Positions 47,143 to 56,724 of a stretch of 64,000 nucleotides of DNA are shown here, in pieces. The stretch is from Actinomycetales bacterium (GTDB lineage: Bacteria; Actinomycetota; Actinomycetes; Actinomycetales; JAHECE01). A model generated the notes under the pieces. It made no database searches. It was not told the origin of the DNA and worked only from the letters and a program-made list of their open reading frames with translations. The stretch is from contig JARKOU010000035.1 of assembly GCA_029975645.1 (NCBI GenBank), forward strand, positions 1 to 64,000, read 5' to 3'. The position numbers and the translations under genes were made by a program. Every line of letters starts with the position of its first letter. Position 1 is the first letter of the stretch.

Positions 47143-48039
47143 ATGAGGATCGCTCGGGACGAGGTCCGCGTGGAGGTCCCGGCGACCAGCGCGAACCTGG
47201 GGCCGGCCTTCGACGCGATGGGGATCGCGCTCGGGGTGTGGGACACGATCGAGGTGCGCACCACCACCGGATCAGCTTCGGTGGAGGTGACCGGCCAGGG
47301 CGCCGGGGTTCTTCCGACCGGCGAGGACCACCTCGTGGTCCGGGCGCTGCGAGCCGGCCTGGATCACGCCGGTGCCCCCCAGGTGGGGCTCGACATGCGC
47401 TGCCACAACCGCGTCCCGCACGGGCGCGGCCTGGGATCCTCGGCCGCCGCCGTGCTGGGGGGGCTCCTCGCCGCCCGCGGCCTGCTCGCCGAGCCCGAGG
47501 CCCTCGACGACGGCGCGGTGCTCGCCCTGGCCACGCAGTTCGAAGGACATCCGGACAACGCCGCTCCCGCGCTGCTCGGCGGCGCGACCATCGCCTGGCT
47601 CGAGGACCGGGTGCCCCGTGCCGTCCGCGTGGACGTGGCGGACTCCCTCGAGCCCGCCGTGCTCGTGCCGCAGGCGCGCCTTGCGACGTCGACCGCGCGA
47701 GCCGTGCTGCCGCCGCGGGTGCCTCACTCGGACGCCGCGCACAACGCCGGTCGCGCGGCTCTGCTGGTGGTCGCGCTCGGCGGACGAGCCGACCTGCTGC
47801 TCCCCGCGACCGAGGACCGGCTTCACCAGGCCTATCGCGCCGACGTCATGCGCCCGAGCCTCGAGCTGATGGAGGGGTTGCGGGTCGAGGGGGTCGCGGC
47901 GGTGATCTCCGGAGCCGGACCGAGCGTGCTCGCTCTCTCCGGGATCTCCGAAGACGCGGCGGCGCGCGCGGCGCGGGCGGGGTGGACCGTGCTGCGGCCG
48001 GGGGTCGCGCGCGTCGGTGCTCGGGTGGTCCCGGCCTAG
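47143..48039 (+). CDS. thrB: Homoserine kinase
   Basis: VEVPATSANLGPAFDAMGIALG, PHGRGLGSSAAAVLGGL GHMP motif; start ATG 47143 inside ORF from 47065. Confidence 0.93.
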   Translation: MRIARDEVRVEVPATSANLGPAFDAMGIALGVWDTIEVRTTTGSASVEVTGQGAGVLPTGEDHLVVRALRAGLDHAGAPQVGLDMRCHNRVPHGRGLGSSAAAVLGGLLAARGLLAEPEALDDGAVLALATQFEGHPDNAAPALLGGATIAWLEDRVPRAVRVDVADSLEPAVLVPQARLATSTARAVLPPRVPHSDAAHNAGRAALLVVALGGRADLLLPATEDRLHQAYRADVMRPSLELMEGLRVEGVAAVISGAGPSVLALSGISEDAAARAARAGWTVLRPGVARVGARVVPA

Positions 48040-48283
48040 TCCCGGCGCGGCCCGCGTCCCGCGGGCTCGGCCCGGACTGCCTGTGCCCGGCAGCCGGTGT
48101 GCACGACTAGGGCACCGCGTTCGCCGATGCTATGCTCGCCGGAACGTTCCGGTCGGGCCGTGACGGCTCGCGTCCTGCGAGACCTGCTCGCCCCGGTACA
48201 CAGCCCCGAAGCCCTCACGCGACAGCGCGTGCCCGGGCCTCGCGCGGCGTCGTCGATCCGCTTGTTCATCGGATCTGTCCACA

Positions 48284-48332
48284 GGCCTTCCCGTGCGTTG
48301 CGGCACCCGGGAGGCCTTTCCGAGGGGAAAGG
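48284..48332 (+). promoter_or_regulatory. Two abutting hairpins in rho leader; the second sequesters the Shine-Dalgarno
   Basis: GGCCTTCCCGTGC/GGCACCCGGGAGGCC (with bulges), then CCTTTCC-GAGG-GGAAAGG, with GTG start at 48339. Confidence 0.5.
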
Positions 48333-48338
48333 AACCTC

Positions 48339-50171
48339 GTGACCGAATCCATCGACGCTGCCCCTGCCGTCCCTGACGGCGCACACCACGGGGGCGCGTT
48401 GAGCGCCATGCGGCTGGCGGAACTCCAGGCCATCGCCGGCGAGATGGGCCTCAAGGGCACCGCCAAGATGCGCAAGAGCGACCTGGTCTCCGCGATCCAG
48501 GAGGTGCGTGGCGGGGCGCAGGCGCTCGCTCCCTCGGGTGCCGAGTCCGCGCGTCGCGCGCCGCGCCGCACGTCGTCGCCCCAGCACGCCGTGACTCAGG
48601 GCGCCGAGACGACTCCTGCGGCGGCCGCGCCCTCCACCGACGCGCCCGGAGCCGAGCCGCCCGCCACGGACGCGCCCGGATCCGAGCCCGCCCGCAGCAT
48701 CGAGATCCAGCTCCCCGAGCGCCGCGCCGAGGCCAACGGCACGAGTCCGACCGACGAGCGGACGGCCCGCGCGCTCGAGGCGGTCGTGAGCGTCACCGCT
48801 CCGGTCCGGCAGCAGGGCGGCCAGCAGCAGGGTGGCCAGCCCGCGGGAGGTCAGCAGCAGGGTGGCCAGCCGTCGGGCGGCCCGAACCGGGACGGCGAGT
48901 CGGAGGAGGGCGGGGGCCGCAGCCGCCGGCGCAGTCGAGACCGCTACCGGGATCGAGACCGCAAGCGTCGGACGCGCCCGGCCGGCAGCCCGGAAGCCGG
49001 CTTCGAGGACGTCGAGGTGGCCGAGGACGACGTCCTGGTCCCGGTCGCGGGAATCCTGGACATCCTCGACAACTACGCGTTCGTCCGCACGAGCGGCTAC
49101 CTCCCCGGGCCCAACGATGTGTACGTCTCTCTCGGCCAGGTCAAGAAGTACGGCCTGCGTCGCGGAGACGCCGTGACCGGCGCGGTCCGCCAAGGCCGCG
49201 AGGGCGAGCAGGGGAACCAGCGGCAGAAGTTCAACGCGCTGGTCCGCCTGGACACCGTCAACGGGGCGGGCGTCGAGGCCATGCGCGGCCGGCCGGAGTT
49301 CACCAAGCTGACGCCGCTGTACCCGCAGCACCGGCTGCGCCTCGAGAGCGAGCCGCAGAAGATCACGCCGCGCGTGATCGACCTGGTGGCGCCCATCGGC
49401 AAGGGGCAGCGCGGCCTCATCGTCTCCCCGCCGAAGGCGGGAAAGACGATCATCATGCAGCAGATCGCGAACGCGATCACGCGCAACAACCCCGAGGTGC
49501 ACCTGATGGTCGTGCTCGTCGACGAGCGCCCCGAAGAGGTCACCGAGATGGAGCGGACGGTGCACGGAGAGGTCATCGCCTCGACGTTCGACCGCCCGGC
49601 CTCGGACCACACGATCGTCGCGGAACTTGCCATCGAGCGGGCCAAACGCCTCGTGGAACTGGGGCGCGACGTCGTCGTCCTCCTCGACTCCATCACCCGC
49701 CTGGGCCGGGCGTACAACCTTGCCGCGCCGGCCTCGGGCCGGATCCTCTCCGGCGGCGTGGACGCCTCGGCGCTCTACCCGCCCAAGAAGTTCTTCGGCG
49801 CCGCGCGCAACATCGAGAACGGCGGCTCGCTCACCATCCTCGCCTCGGCGCTCGTGGAGACCGGCTCGAAGATGGACGAGGTGATCTTCGAGGAGTTCAA
49901 GGGCACCGGGAACATGGAGCTGCGGCTCTCGCGGTCCCTGGCTGACAAGCGCATCTTCCCGGCCGTGGACGTCAACGCCTCGGGCACCCGGCGCGAGGAG
50001 ATCCTCATCTCGCCGGACGAGTTGAAGATCGTCTGGAAGCTGCGGCGGGTAATGGCGGCGCTGGATCAGCAGCAGGCGATCGAGCTGCTGCTCGGCAAGC
50101 TCAAGGAGACGTCCTCCAACGCGGAGTTCCTGCTCACCGTGCAGAAGACCACGCCGGGCGGGGACGGCTGA
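48339..50171 (+). CDS. rho: Transcription termination factor Rho
   Basis: 610 aa from GTG 48339; [51 protein letters not shown]; low-complexity Gln/Gly insert. Confidence 0.97.
   Translation: MTESIDAAPAVPDGAHHGGALSAMRLAELQAIAGEMGLKGTAKMRKSDLVSAIQEVRGGAQALAPSGAESARRAPRRTSSPQHAVTQGAETTPAAAAPSTDAPGAEPPATDAPGSEPARSIEIQLPERRAEANGTSPTDERTARALEAVVSVTAPVRQQGGQQQGGQPAGGQQQGGQPSGGPNRDGESEEGGGRSRRRSRDRYRDRDRKRRTRPAGSPEAGFEDVEVAEDDVLVPVAGILDILDNYAFVRTSGYLPGPNDVYVSLGQVKKYGLRRGDAVTGAVRQGREGEQGNQRQKFNALVRLDTVNGAGVEAMRGRPEFTKLTPLYPQHRLRLESEPQKITPRVIDLVAPIGKGQRGLIVSPPKAGKTIIMQQIANAITRNNPEVHLMVVLVDERPEEVTEMERTVHGEVIASTFDRPASDHTIVAELAIERAKRLVELGRDVVVLLDSITRLGRAYNLAAPASGRILSGGVDASALYPPKKFFGAARNIENGGSLTILASALVETGSKMDEVIFEEFKGTGNMELRLSRSLADKRIFPAVDVNASGTRREEILISPDELKIVWKLRRVMAALDQQQAIELLLGKLKETSSNAEFLLTVQKTTPGGDG
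48822..48881. repeat. 30-bp-period coding repeat in rho ([10 protein letters not shown] / [10 protein letters not shown])
   Basis: CAGCAGCAGGGTGGCCAGCC at 48822-48841 and 48852-48871. Confidence 0.8.
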
Positions 50172-50349
50172 CCGGCGCCGCCGGACACGGACGACGCCGG
50201 CACCGACGGGACACTCCGGAGAGCCTGGGGCCCTACGGAAGATTCGGACCCGTCCCGGCGTTCTGGCAGACTGTGACGCCGGCTCCGGTTCACGGCACGC
50301 GCGACCCTGCGCACCCCAGCCGACCCGGAGCGATGACAAGGAGAGAACT

Positions 50350-50568
50350 GTGAAGAGCGACACCCACCCGCCGTACGTCCCGACGGTGGCCACGTGCACG
50401 TGCGGGAACACCTTCGAGACCCGCAGCACCGCGACGTCCGGCCAGATCCACGCGGACGTGTGCAGCGCCTGCCACCCCTTCTACACCGGCAAGCAGAAGA
50501 TCCTCGACACGGGTGGTCGTGTCGCCCGCTTCCAGGCCCGGTACGGCACCAAGCCCGCCGCCAAGTAG
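50350..50568 (+). CDS. rpmE: 50S ribosomal protein L31 (Zn-binding form)
   Basis: 72 aa; ATCTCGNTF...[24 protein letters not shown]; four Cys retained. Confidence 0.96.
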   Translation: MKSDTHPPYVPTVATCTCGNTFETRSTATSGQIHADVCSACHPFYTGKQKILDTGGRVARFQARYGTKPAAK

Positions 50569-50724
50569 CGTCCGCAGCGTCGGCGTCCCCTCGCGACATC
50601 CGCGACGGGACGTCGGCGCTGTCGCATGTGCGGCGTCGGGGGCCGCGACGAGGCGTGTCCCGTGAACGAGCCGTACCCCGACACCGAGCCGGACCCCGAC
50701 AACGAGCCCTGAGGAGGTGGCCGC

Positions 50725-51831
50725 GTGACCGAGTTCCCGGCGGTCGAAGCGCTCCTGGCCGAGCACGCGGAGATCGAGGCGGCCCTCGCTGACCCGGCTG
50801 TGCACGCGGACGCCGCCCGGGCGCGCTCGCTGGGCCGCCGGTACGCCGAACTCGCGTCCGTGGTGGCCGCCTACCGCGAATGGCACGGCGGCGTCGACGA
50901 CCTCGCCGCCGCCGAGGAACTGGCAGCGGCCGACGACGACGCCGCGGCCGAGATGGCGGAGGACGTCGCTGCCCTGAGGTCGCAGGTGGACGCGGCGCGC
51001 GAGCACCTGCGCCGGGTGCTCCTGCCGCGCGACCCCGACGACGCCCGCGACGTGATCCTGCAGATCAAGGCTGGGGAGGGCGGCGAGGAGTCGGCGCTCT
51101 TCGCCGGCGACCTCCTGCGCATGTACCTGCGCTACGCCGAGCGGCAGGGCTGGGCGACGCAGGTCCTGGACTCCACCGAGTCCGACCTCGGCGGGGTCAA
51201 GGACGTCTCGATCGCGGTCAAGCGGCGCGGCGGCGGCTCGGCCGACCCGGCCGCCGGCGTCTGGGCCCACCTGAAGTACGAGGCCGGCGTCCATCGTGTG
51301 CAGCGCGTCCCGGTCACCGAGTCGCAGGGCCGCATCCACACCTCGGCCGCCGGGGTGCTGGTATTCCCCGAGGTCGAGGATCCCGGCGAGGTCGAGATCG
51401 ACCCGAACGACCTGCGCATCGATGTCTTCCGGTCCTCGGGTCCGGGCGGGCAGAGCGTCAACACGACCGACTCGGCCGTGCGGATCACTCACCTGCCCAC
51501 CGGCATCGTGGTCTCCTGCCAGAACGAGAAGTCGCAGCTGCAGAACAAGGAGCAGGCGCTGCGGATCCTGCGCGCGCGCCTGCTCGCAGCGCGCCAGGAG
51601 GCCGCCGAGGCCGCGGCGTCGGACATGCGACGCTCCCAGGTGCGCACCGTGGACCGCTCCGAGCGCATCCGCACCTACAACTTCCCCGAGAACCGCATCG
51701 CCGACCACCGCACCGGCTACAAGGCGTACAACCTCGACGCCGTGCTCGCCGGCGACCTCGGCCCCGTGATCACCTCCGCGATCCAGATGGACGAGGCCGA
51801 CCGGCTCGCGGCCGCGGGCGAGCGCCGGTGA
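50725..51831 (+). CDS. prfA: Peptide chain release factor 1
   Basis: 368 aa; [25 protein letters not shown] with GGQ motif. Confidence 0.97.
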   Translation: MTEFPAVEALLAEHAEIEAALADPAVHADAARARSLGRRYAELASVVAAYREWHGGVDDLAAAEELAAADDDAAAEMAEDVAALRSQVDAAREHLRRVLLPRDPDDARDVILQIKAGEGGEESALFAGDLLRMYLRYAERQGWATQVLDSTESDLGGVKDVSIAVKRRGGGSADPAAGVWAHLKYEAGVHRVQRVPVTESQGRIHTSAAGVLVFPEVEDPGEVEIDPNDLRIDVFRSSGPGGQSVNTTDSAVRITHLPTGIVVSCQNEKSQLQNKEQALRILRARLLAARQEAAEAAASDMRRSQVRTVDRSERIRTYNFPENRIADHRTGYKAYNLDAVLAGDLGPVITSAIQMDEADRLAAAGERR

Positions 51832-51851
51832 CGGCCGCGGAGGTCGGCCCC

Positions 51852-51911
51852 CCACCCGCCGGCCCACCACCCGCCGCCCCACCTCCCGCCGGCCCCCCCC
51901 CCGCCGAACCC
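51852..51911. repeat. 15-bp C-rich tandem repeat, 4 copies
   Basis: CCACCCGCCGGCCCA / CCACCCGCCGCCCCA / CCTCCCGCCGGCCCC / CCCCCCGCCGAACCC. Confidence 0.9.
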
Positions 51912-51954
51912 GTGGTTGGTCGTCTCATTCGGTCCGATGAGACGACCAACCACG
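51911..51954. repeat. Perfect 18-bp inverted repeat with 8-nt loop between prfA and prmC
   Basis: CGTGGTTGGTCGTCTCAT (51911-51928) TCGGTCCG ATGAGACGACCAACCACG (51937-51954). Confidence 0.95.
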
Positions 51955-52007
51955 TGTTCGACGAGGGGACGAGGCGGCCGGAGGAAAGGGAACGCCCTCG
52001 CGTCACG

Positions 52008-52868
52008 ATGCGGGAGGCGGTCGACGGCGCGGCGCGCGTGCTCGCCGAGGCGGGGGTTCCGTCTCCCTGGCTCGACGCCCTCGCCCTCGCCGAGCACGCC
52101 CTCGGAGTCGAGCGCGTGGTCCTGGCGCTCGCTCCACCCGCGGACGAGGCGTTCCTCGACCGGTACGCGGCCCTGGTGGAGAGACGACGACGGCGCGAGC
52201 CGCTCCAGCACATCGTCGGCTGGATGCCGTTCCGGTACCTGCGCCTGCACGCGGCCCCGGGCACGTTCGTGGTCCGTCCCGAGACCGAGGTGGTGGCGGG
52301 GGAGGCGATCGAGGAGGCAGCACGCCTCGTCGCGGCCGGCGGGCGGCCCGTGGTAGTGGACTTGTGCACCGTCTCCGGGGCGATCGCGCTCGCGGTAGCC
52401 ACCGAGGTCCCGATGGCGCGGGTGCATGCCGTCGAGATCTCCCCAGTGGCTCTCGCGACGGCGCGCCGCAACGCCGAGGCCGTCGGGGGTGCCGCGCGCG
52501 CGGTCGACCTGCGCCCGGGCGACGCGGCCACGGCCTTCGCCGACCTGGACGGGGCGGTCGACGTCGTCGTCGCGAATCCTCCGTACGTGCCGCCGGATGC
52601 CGTGCCGCGCGACCCCGAGGTCCGGGACCATGACCCCGGACTCGCGCTCTACGGCGGCGGTGCGGACGGCCTCGACGTGCCGCGCGCCGTCGTCGCCACG
52701 GCGGCGCGCCTCCTGCGCCCCGGAGGTCTCCTGGTCATGGAGCATGCCGAGGTCCAGGGCGCGGCCGTGCGCGAGGCGGTCGCCGCGACCGGTGCGTTCA
52801 CCCAGGTCACGACCCGAACCGACCTCACCGGGCGGGAGCGGATGGTGGTGGCGCGCCGCGCCGGGTGA
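52008..52868 (+). CDS. prmC: Peptide chain release factor N5-glutamine methyltransferase (HemK/PrmC)
   Basis: PETEVVAGEAI, DVVVANPPYVPPD NPPY motif. Start ambiguous: ATG 52008, or GTG 51828 overlapping the prfA stop. Confidence 0.9.
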   Translation: MREAVDGAARVLAEAGVPSPWLDALALAEHALGVERVVLALAPPADEAFLDRYAALVERRRRREPLQHIVGWMPFRYLRLHAAPGTFVVRPETEVVAGEAIEEAARLVAAGGRPVVVDLCTVSGAIALAVATEVPMARVHAVEISPVALATARRNAEAVGGAARAVDLRPGDAATAFADLDGAVDVVVANPPYVPPDAVPRDPEVRDHDPGLALYGGGADGLDVPRAVVATAARLLRPGGLLVMEHAEVQGAAVREAVAATGAFTQVTTRTDLTGRERMVVARRAG

Positions 52869-52898
52869 GGCGCTGTGCTCGCGCGGTCTCCGGATGCC

Positions 52899-54341
52899 CT
52901 ACTGCCGTGCGGGGAGCACCAGGACCCGCTCGTCCTCCCGGGGCGCGACGGCCAGCCACCCGAGTTCGACGCGGATGCGCTGCGCCAGGGCGTCGGCCGC
53001 CTCCGGTTCGCCGTGCACCACGTAGGCCGCCCGGGGCGGGGCCTCTGCCGTGGCGAGCCAGGCCAGCAACTCCTCGGCGTCGGCATGGACGGACAGCCAC
53101 CGCACCTGCTCCACCTGCGCGCGGACGGGCACGTACTCGCCGTAGCACTTGACGGCGGGCGCCCCGCCGAGCAGATCGGCCCCGCGCGTGCCGGGCGCCT
53201 GGAAGCCCACGAGGAGCACGAGGTTGCGCTCGTCCGGGAGCATCGCGGCGAGGTGGTGGACCACGCGCCCGCCCGAGGCCATCCCCGAGGCCGAGATGAC
53301 GATGCTCGGCTGTCGCGGGTGCGTCGCGTCCATGGACTCCTCGGCCGTGACGAGTTCGCGCAGCGTCGGCGGGTAGAGGCGGTCGACGAGGACGCCGGCG
53401 TTGCCCTCTCCACCTGCAGGTTCCTCCGCGCCCGCCACGTCCTCCCCGCCCGTGGCCAGGGCCCGGCGGTAGACCTCCAGGGCCCGCAGCGCCATCGGGG
53501 AGTCCACGAGCACCGGCACGCGGGGCAGCGCGCCCGATGCCATCAGGGCGCCTAGCTCCACGAGGAGGAGCTCGGTCCGGTCGATCGCGAACGCCGGGAC
53601 GAGAACGTTCCCGCCCCGCTCGAGCGCGGTCCGCATCACCGCAGCCATGGCGGCAGGGTCTCGTGGCGGGTGGCCGCGGTCGCCGTAGGTGGACTCGACC
53701 ACGATCACGTCCGCCCGTCCGATCGGGCCAGGGGCCACCAGCAACGGGTGGTGCCCACGGCCCAGGTCGCCGCTGAAGACCACGGTTGCGGCGCCGTCGT
53801 CCACGCGGATCACCGCCGAGCCCAGGATGTGGCCGGCGGGGTCGAAGCGGGCGCGCACAGGCCCGGCGACCGAGACCCAGGTCCCGAACGGGACGACATC
53901 GAGGTGCGGGAGCAACCCCTCGACGTCGTCGGTGTCGTAGAGCGCCTTGGGCGGGCGGTGCCGGGACGTCCCGTGCTCCCGCGCCCAACGGGCGTCCTCC
54001 TCCTGCAACTTGGCCGAGTCCCGCAGCACGATCTCGGCCAGCGCTCGGGTGCTCGCCGTGCACAGCACACGGCCCCGGAAGCCTCTGCGGTAGAGGGCCG
54101 GGAGGTAGCCGCAGTGGTCCAGGTGGGCATGGGTGAGCAGGACGGCGTCGAGGTCCGCCGGTGGCACAGGGAACGCCTCCCAGTTACGTCGGCGCAGTTC
54201 GCGCGCGCCCTGGAAGAGACCGCAGTCCACGAGCACGCGGGCCTCGCCCGCCTCGATGAGGAACTTGCTGCCGGTCACGGTCTGGGCCGCACCGAGGAAC
54301 GTGAGGGCGGTCGGGAGGGAGCGTCGGGGCTGCGGGCTCAT
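52899..54341 (-). CDS. MBL-fold / beta-CASP metallo-hydrolase (predicted RNase)
   Basis: 480 aa; LTHAHLDHCGYLPALYRRGF, VVESTYGDRGH, ISASGMASGGRVVHHL, HADAEELLAWL. Confidence 0.9.
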   Translation of the reverse strand: MSPQPRRSLPTALTFLGAAQTVTGSKFLIEAGEARVLVDCGLFQGARELRRRNWEAFPVPPADLDAVLLTHAHLDHCGYLPALYRRGFRGRVLCTASTRALAEIVLRDSAKLQEEDARWAREHGTSRHRPPKALYDTDDVEGLLPHLDVVPFGTWVSVAGPVRARFDPAGHILGSAVIRVDDGAATVVFSGDLGRGHHPLLVAPGPIGRADVIVVESTYGDRGHPPRDPAAMAAVMRTALERGGNVLVPAFAIDRTELLLVELGALMASGALPRVPVLVDSPMALRALEVYRRALATGGEDVAGAEEPAGGEGNAGVLVDRLYPPTLRELVTAEESMDATHPRQPSIVISASGMASGGRVVHHLAAMLPDERNLVLLVGFQAPGTRGADLLGGAPAVKCYGEYVPVRAQVEQVRWLSVHADAEELLAWLATAEAPPRAAYVVHGEPEAADALAQRIRVELGWLAVAPREDERVLVLPARQ

Positions 54342-54778
54342 CCCCCCAGGGTGGCCCGGTCCTGACGCGATCGGGGGCGGAACGTCGCGCCGGCCACGCG
54401 GCGGTGCAGCCACGCGCCCAGGGCGACCCCGACGGCGTCCGCGAGGAGATCCCTGGGATCGCCCGAGCGCTCGGGGAGCACCCACCCCTGGATCGCCTCG
54501 CTCGCGAGGGCGTAGCCGAGCACCGCCGGGATGAACCAGCGCGCGGGCAGGCGGGCGCGAAGGCCCGTGAACGTGAGCGCGGCGAAGAGGGCGGCGTGGA
54601 CCACCTTGTCGAGGCCCGGGACGCCCGCGCCCGGGACGTCGGGGTTCGGGGCGAACAGCACCACGGCCGAGACCGCAGCTGCCCCGGCGAAGGGCGCCCA
54701 CCGGCGCAGGGACGAGGCAAGCCCCGCCCCGGGGGACGACGGCGTGGGAGCGGTGGGGCGGACGGCGCGACCGGGCAT
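54338..54778 (-). CDS. VanZ-like family protein
   Basis: 146 aa; VPGLDKVVHAALFAALT...GYALASEAIQGWVLPERSGDPRDLLADAVGVALGAWL. Confidence 0.85.
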   Translation of the reverse strand: MPGRAVRPTAPTPSSPGAGLASSLRRWAPFAGAAAVSAVVLFAPNPDVPGAGVPGLDKVVHAALFAALTFTGLRARLPARWFIPAVLGYALASEAIQGWVLPERSGDPRDLLADAVGVALGAWLHRRVAGATFRPRSRQDRATLGG

Positions 54779-54817
54779 GGCACGTGAGTATGACCTGGGC
54801 GTGACAGACTCGCCCGC

Positions 54818-55477
54818 GTGAGGGTGTTCGACTGCCGCGACCCAGAGACCAGCGAGCCAGGGATCGAGGAGGCCGTCCGGGCGATCGCCCGGGGTGAACT
54901 CGTGGTCCTCCCCACCGACACGGTGTACGGGGTGGGTTCCGACGCGTTCGACGCCGCCGCCGTGGCCCGGCTGCTGGCGGCCAAGGGGCGGGGCCGGCAG
55001 ATGCCGCCCCCGGTGCTCATGGGTGACGTGCGAACGCTCGACGGGCTTGCCACGGACGTGCCTGAGGCAGTTCGAGTCCTCGTCGAGGAGTTCTGGCCGG
55101 GGGGGCTCACGGTGATCTGCCGCGCGCAGCCCTCGCTCGCGTGGGACCTGGGGGAGACGCGTGGCACGGTCGCCCTGCGGATCCCGGACTCCCCGTGCGC
55201 ACTGGCGTTGCTCCGGCGCACCGGCCCGCTCGCGGTGACGAGCGCGAACCTCACGGGGCAGCCGGCCGCTCGGACGGCGACCGAGGCCGCGGCACAGCTC
55301 GGTCCCGCCGTCTCCGTGTACCTGGACGGAGGGCCGGCGCCAGGAGGGACGGCGTCGACCATCGTGGACGCCACCGGTGACGTGCTCCGCGTGGTCCGCG
55401 ACGGCGCGATCCCTCTCGCGGACCTGCGCCGACTGGTGCCGGAGATGCTCGACGTGCGGGGTGAGGCGCCCGCGTGA
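54818..55477 (+). CDS. Threonylcarbamoyl-AMP synthase (Sua5/YciO/YrdC family)
   Basis: 219 aa; LVVLPTDTVYGVGSDAFD, WPGGLTVICRAQPSL, TSANLTGQPA. Confidence 0.92.
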   Translation: MRVFDCRDPETSEPGIEEAVRAIARGELVVLPTDTVYGVGSDAFDAAAVARLLAAKGRGRQMPPPVLMGDVRTLDGLATDVPEAVRVLVEEFWPGGLTVICRAQPSLAWDLGETRGTVALRIPDSPCALALLRRTGPLAVTSANLTGQPAARTATEAAAQLGPAVSVYLDGGPAPGGTASTIVDATGDVLRVVRDGAIPLADLRRLVPEMLDVRGEAPA

Positions 55478-56724
55478 GGGTCTACCTGCTCGTCCTGCTC
55501 GTCGCGGCGGCGGTCACGTTCCTGATCACGCCCCTGGCGCGGGAACTCGCCTGGGCGGCGGGGGCGACGACGGCGCCGCGCGAGCGTGACGTGCACACTG
55601 TGGCGACCCCACGGCTCGGTGGCGTGGCGATGTGGGCGGGCCTGGTGGTGGCGTTCGTGCTCGCCTCGCAGATGCCGTTCCTGGACGGGGTGTTCGCCCA
55701 GCCACGCCAGGCCCTCGGGGTGGTGGCCGGCGCCACGCTCGTGTGCCTGCTCGGCGTCGCCGACGACATCTGGGACCTCGACTGGATGACCAAGCTGGCC
55801 GGCCAGGTCCTGGCCGCGGGGGTCATGGCCTGGAGCGGGGTCCAGCTCATCTCGTTCCCGATGTTCGGCCTGACCATCGGATCCAGCCGCCTCTCCCTCG
55901 TGGCGACGATCGTGGTGGTGGTCGTGTGCATCAACGCCGTCAACTTCGTCGACGGGCTCGACGGGCTGGCGGCGGGCCTCATCGCCATCGGTGGCATGGG
56001 CTTCGCGGTCTACACGTACCTGCTCACGCGGGACGCCAGCCCCGGCGACTACTCCAACCTCGCCACCCTCGTGACCGCGGTGCTCGTGGGCGTGTGCCTC
56101 GGCTTCCTGCCGCACAACTTCTTCCCGGCGCGCATCTTCATGGGCGACTCCGGTGCGATGCTCCTGGGCCTCGTGATCGCCGCCGCCGCGATCATCGTCA
56201 CCGGTCAGGTGGGCCTCGGGGACGCGACCCGGCGGGAGGCGTTCCCGGCATTCCTGCCCATCCTGCTGCCGATCGCCGTGCTCCTCCTGCCGCTGCTCGA
56301 CATGACGCTGGCCGTGGTGCGACGCCTGAGGGCGGGCAAGTCCCCGTTCCACCCGGACCGGCTCCACATGCACCACCGCCTGCTCGGGCTCGGACACTCG
56401 CACCGCCAGGCCGTCCTGATCATGTACATGTGGACCGCGGTCTTCGCGTTCGGCGCCGCGGCGCTGGCGGTGTTCTCGACGACGGCGGTGCTGATCGCCG
56501 TCGGCATCGGCGTGGTGGTCGCGACGCTCGTGACCGCACGGGGACGGCGTCGACCGGACGGGCTCGACGCGTCGGTGGCCGCACCGGTGGTCACGGACGC
56601 CGCCACCGTCGCGGCGTCGTCCGCCGACGCCCCCTCGTCCCCCCGGGATGCCCGGTCCCGCCACGAAACCCAGTCCGCTCACGAAGCCCAGTCCGCTCAC
56701 GAAACCGAGGAGACCCACCGATGA
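55474..56724 (+). CDS. MraY/WecA-family polyprenyl-phosphate N-acetylhexosamine-1-phosphate transferase
   Basis: 416 aa; TPRLGGVAMW, NAVNFVDGLDGLAAGL, PARIFMGDSGAMLLG, HMHHRLLGLGHSHRQAV. Confidence 0.92.
   Translation: MRVYLLVLLVAAAVTFLITPLARELAWAAGATTAPRERDVHTVATPRLGGVAMWAGLVVAFVLASQMPFLDGVFAQPRQALGVVAGATLVCLLGVADDIWDLDWMTKLAGQVLAAGVMAWSGVQLISFPMFGLTIGSSRLSLVATIVVVVVCINAVNFVDGLDGLAAGLIAIGGMGFAVYTYLLTRDASPGDYSNLATLVTAVLVGVCLGFLPHNFFPARIFMGDSGAMLLGLVIAAAAIIVTGQVGLGDATRREAFPAFLPILLPIAVLLLPLLDMTLAVVRRLRAGKSPFHPDRLHMHHRLLGLGHSHRQAVLIMYMWTAVFAFGAAALAVFSTTAVLIAVGIGVVVATLVTARGRRRPDGLDASVAAPVVTDAATVAASSADAPSSPRDARSRHETQSAHEAQSAHETEETHR
56664..56717. repeat. 18-bp tandem repeat at the 3' end of the WecA-like gene
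   Basis: CGAAACCCAGTCCGCTCA / CGAAGCCCAGTCCGCTCA / CGAAACCGAGGAGACCCA; encodes ETQSAH/EAQSAH/ETEETH. Confidence 0.85.

Noticed and set aside
50350-50568. Zur-regulated, Cys-free L31 paralogue
   Set aside because: All four Zn-binding Cys are present, so this is the standard Zn-containing form in its usual rho-rpmE-prfA context.
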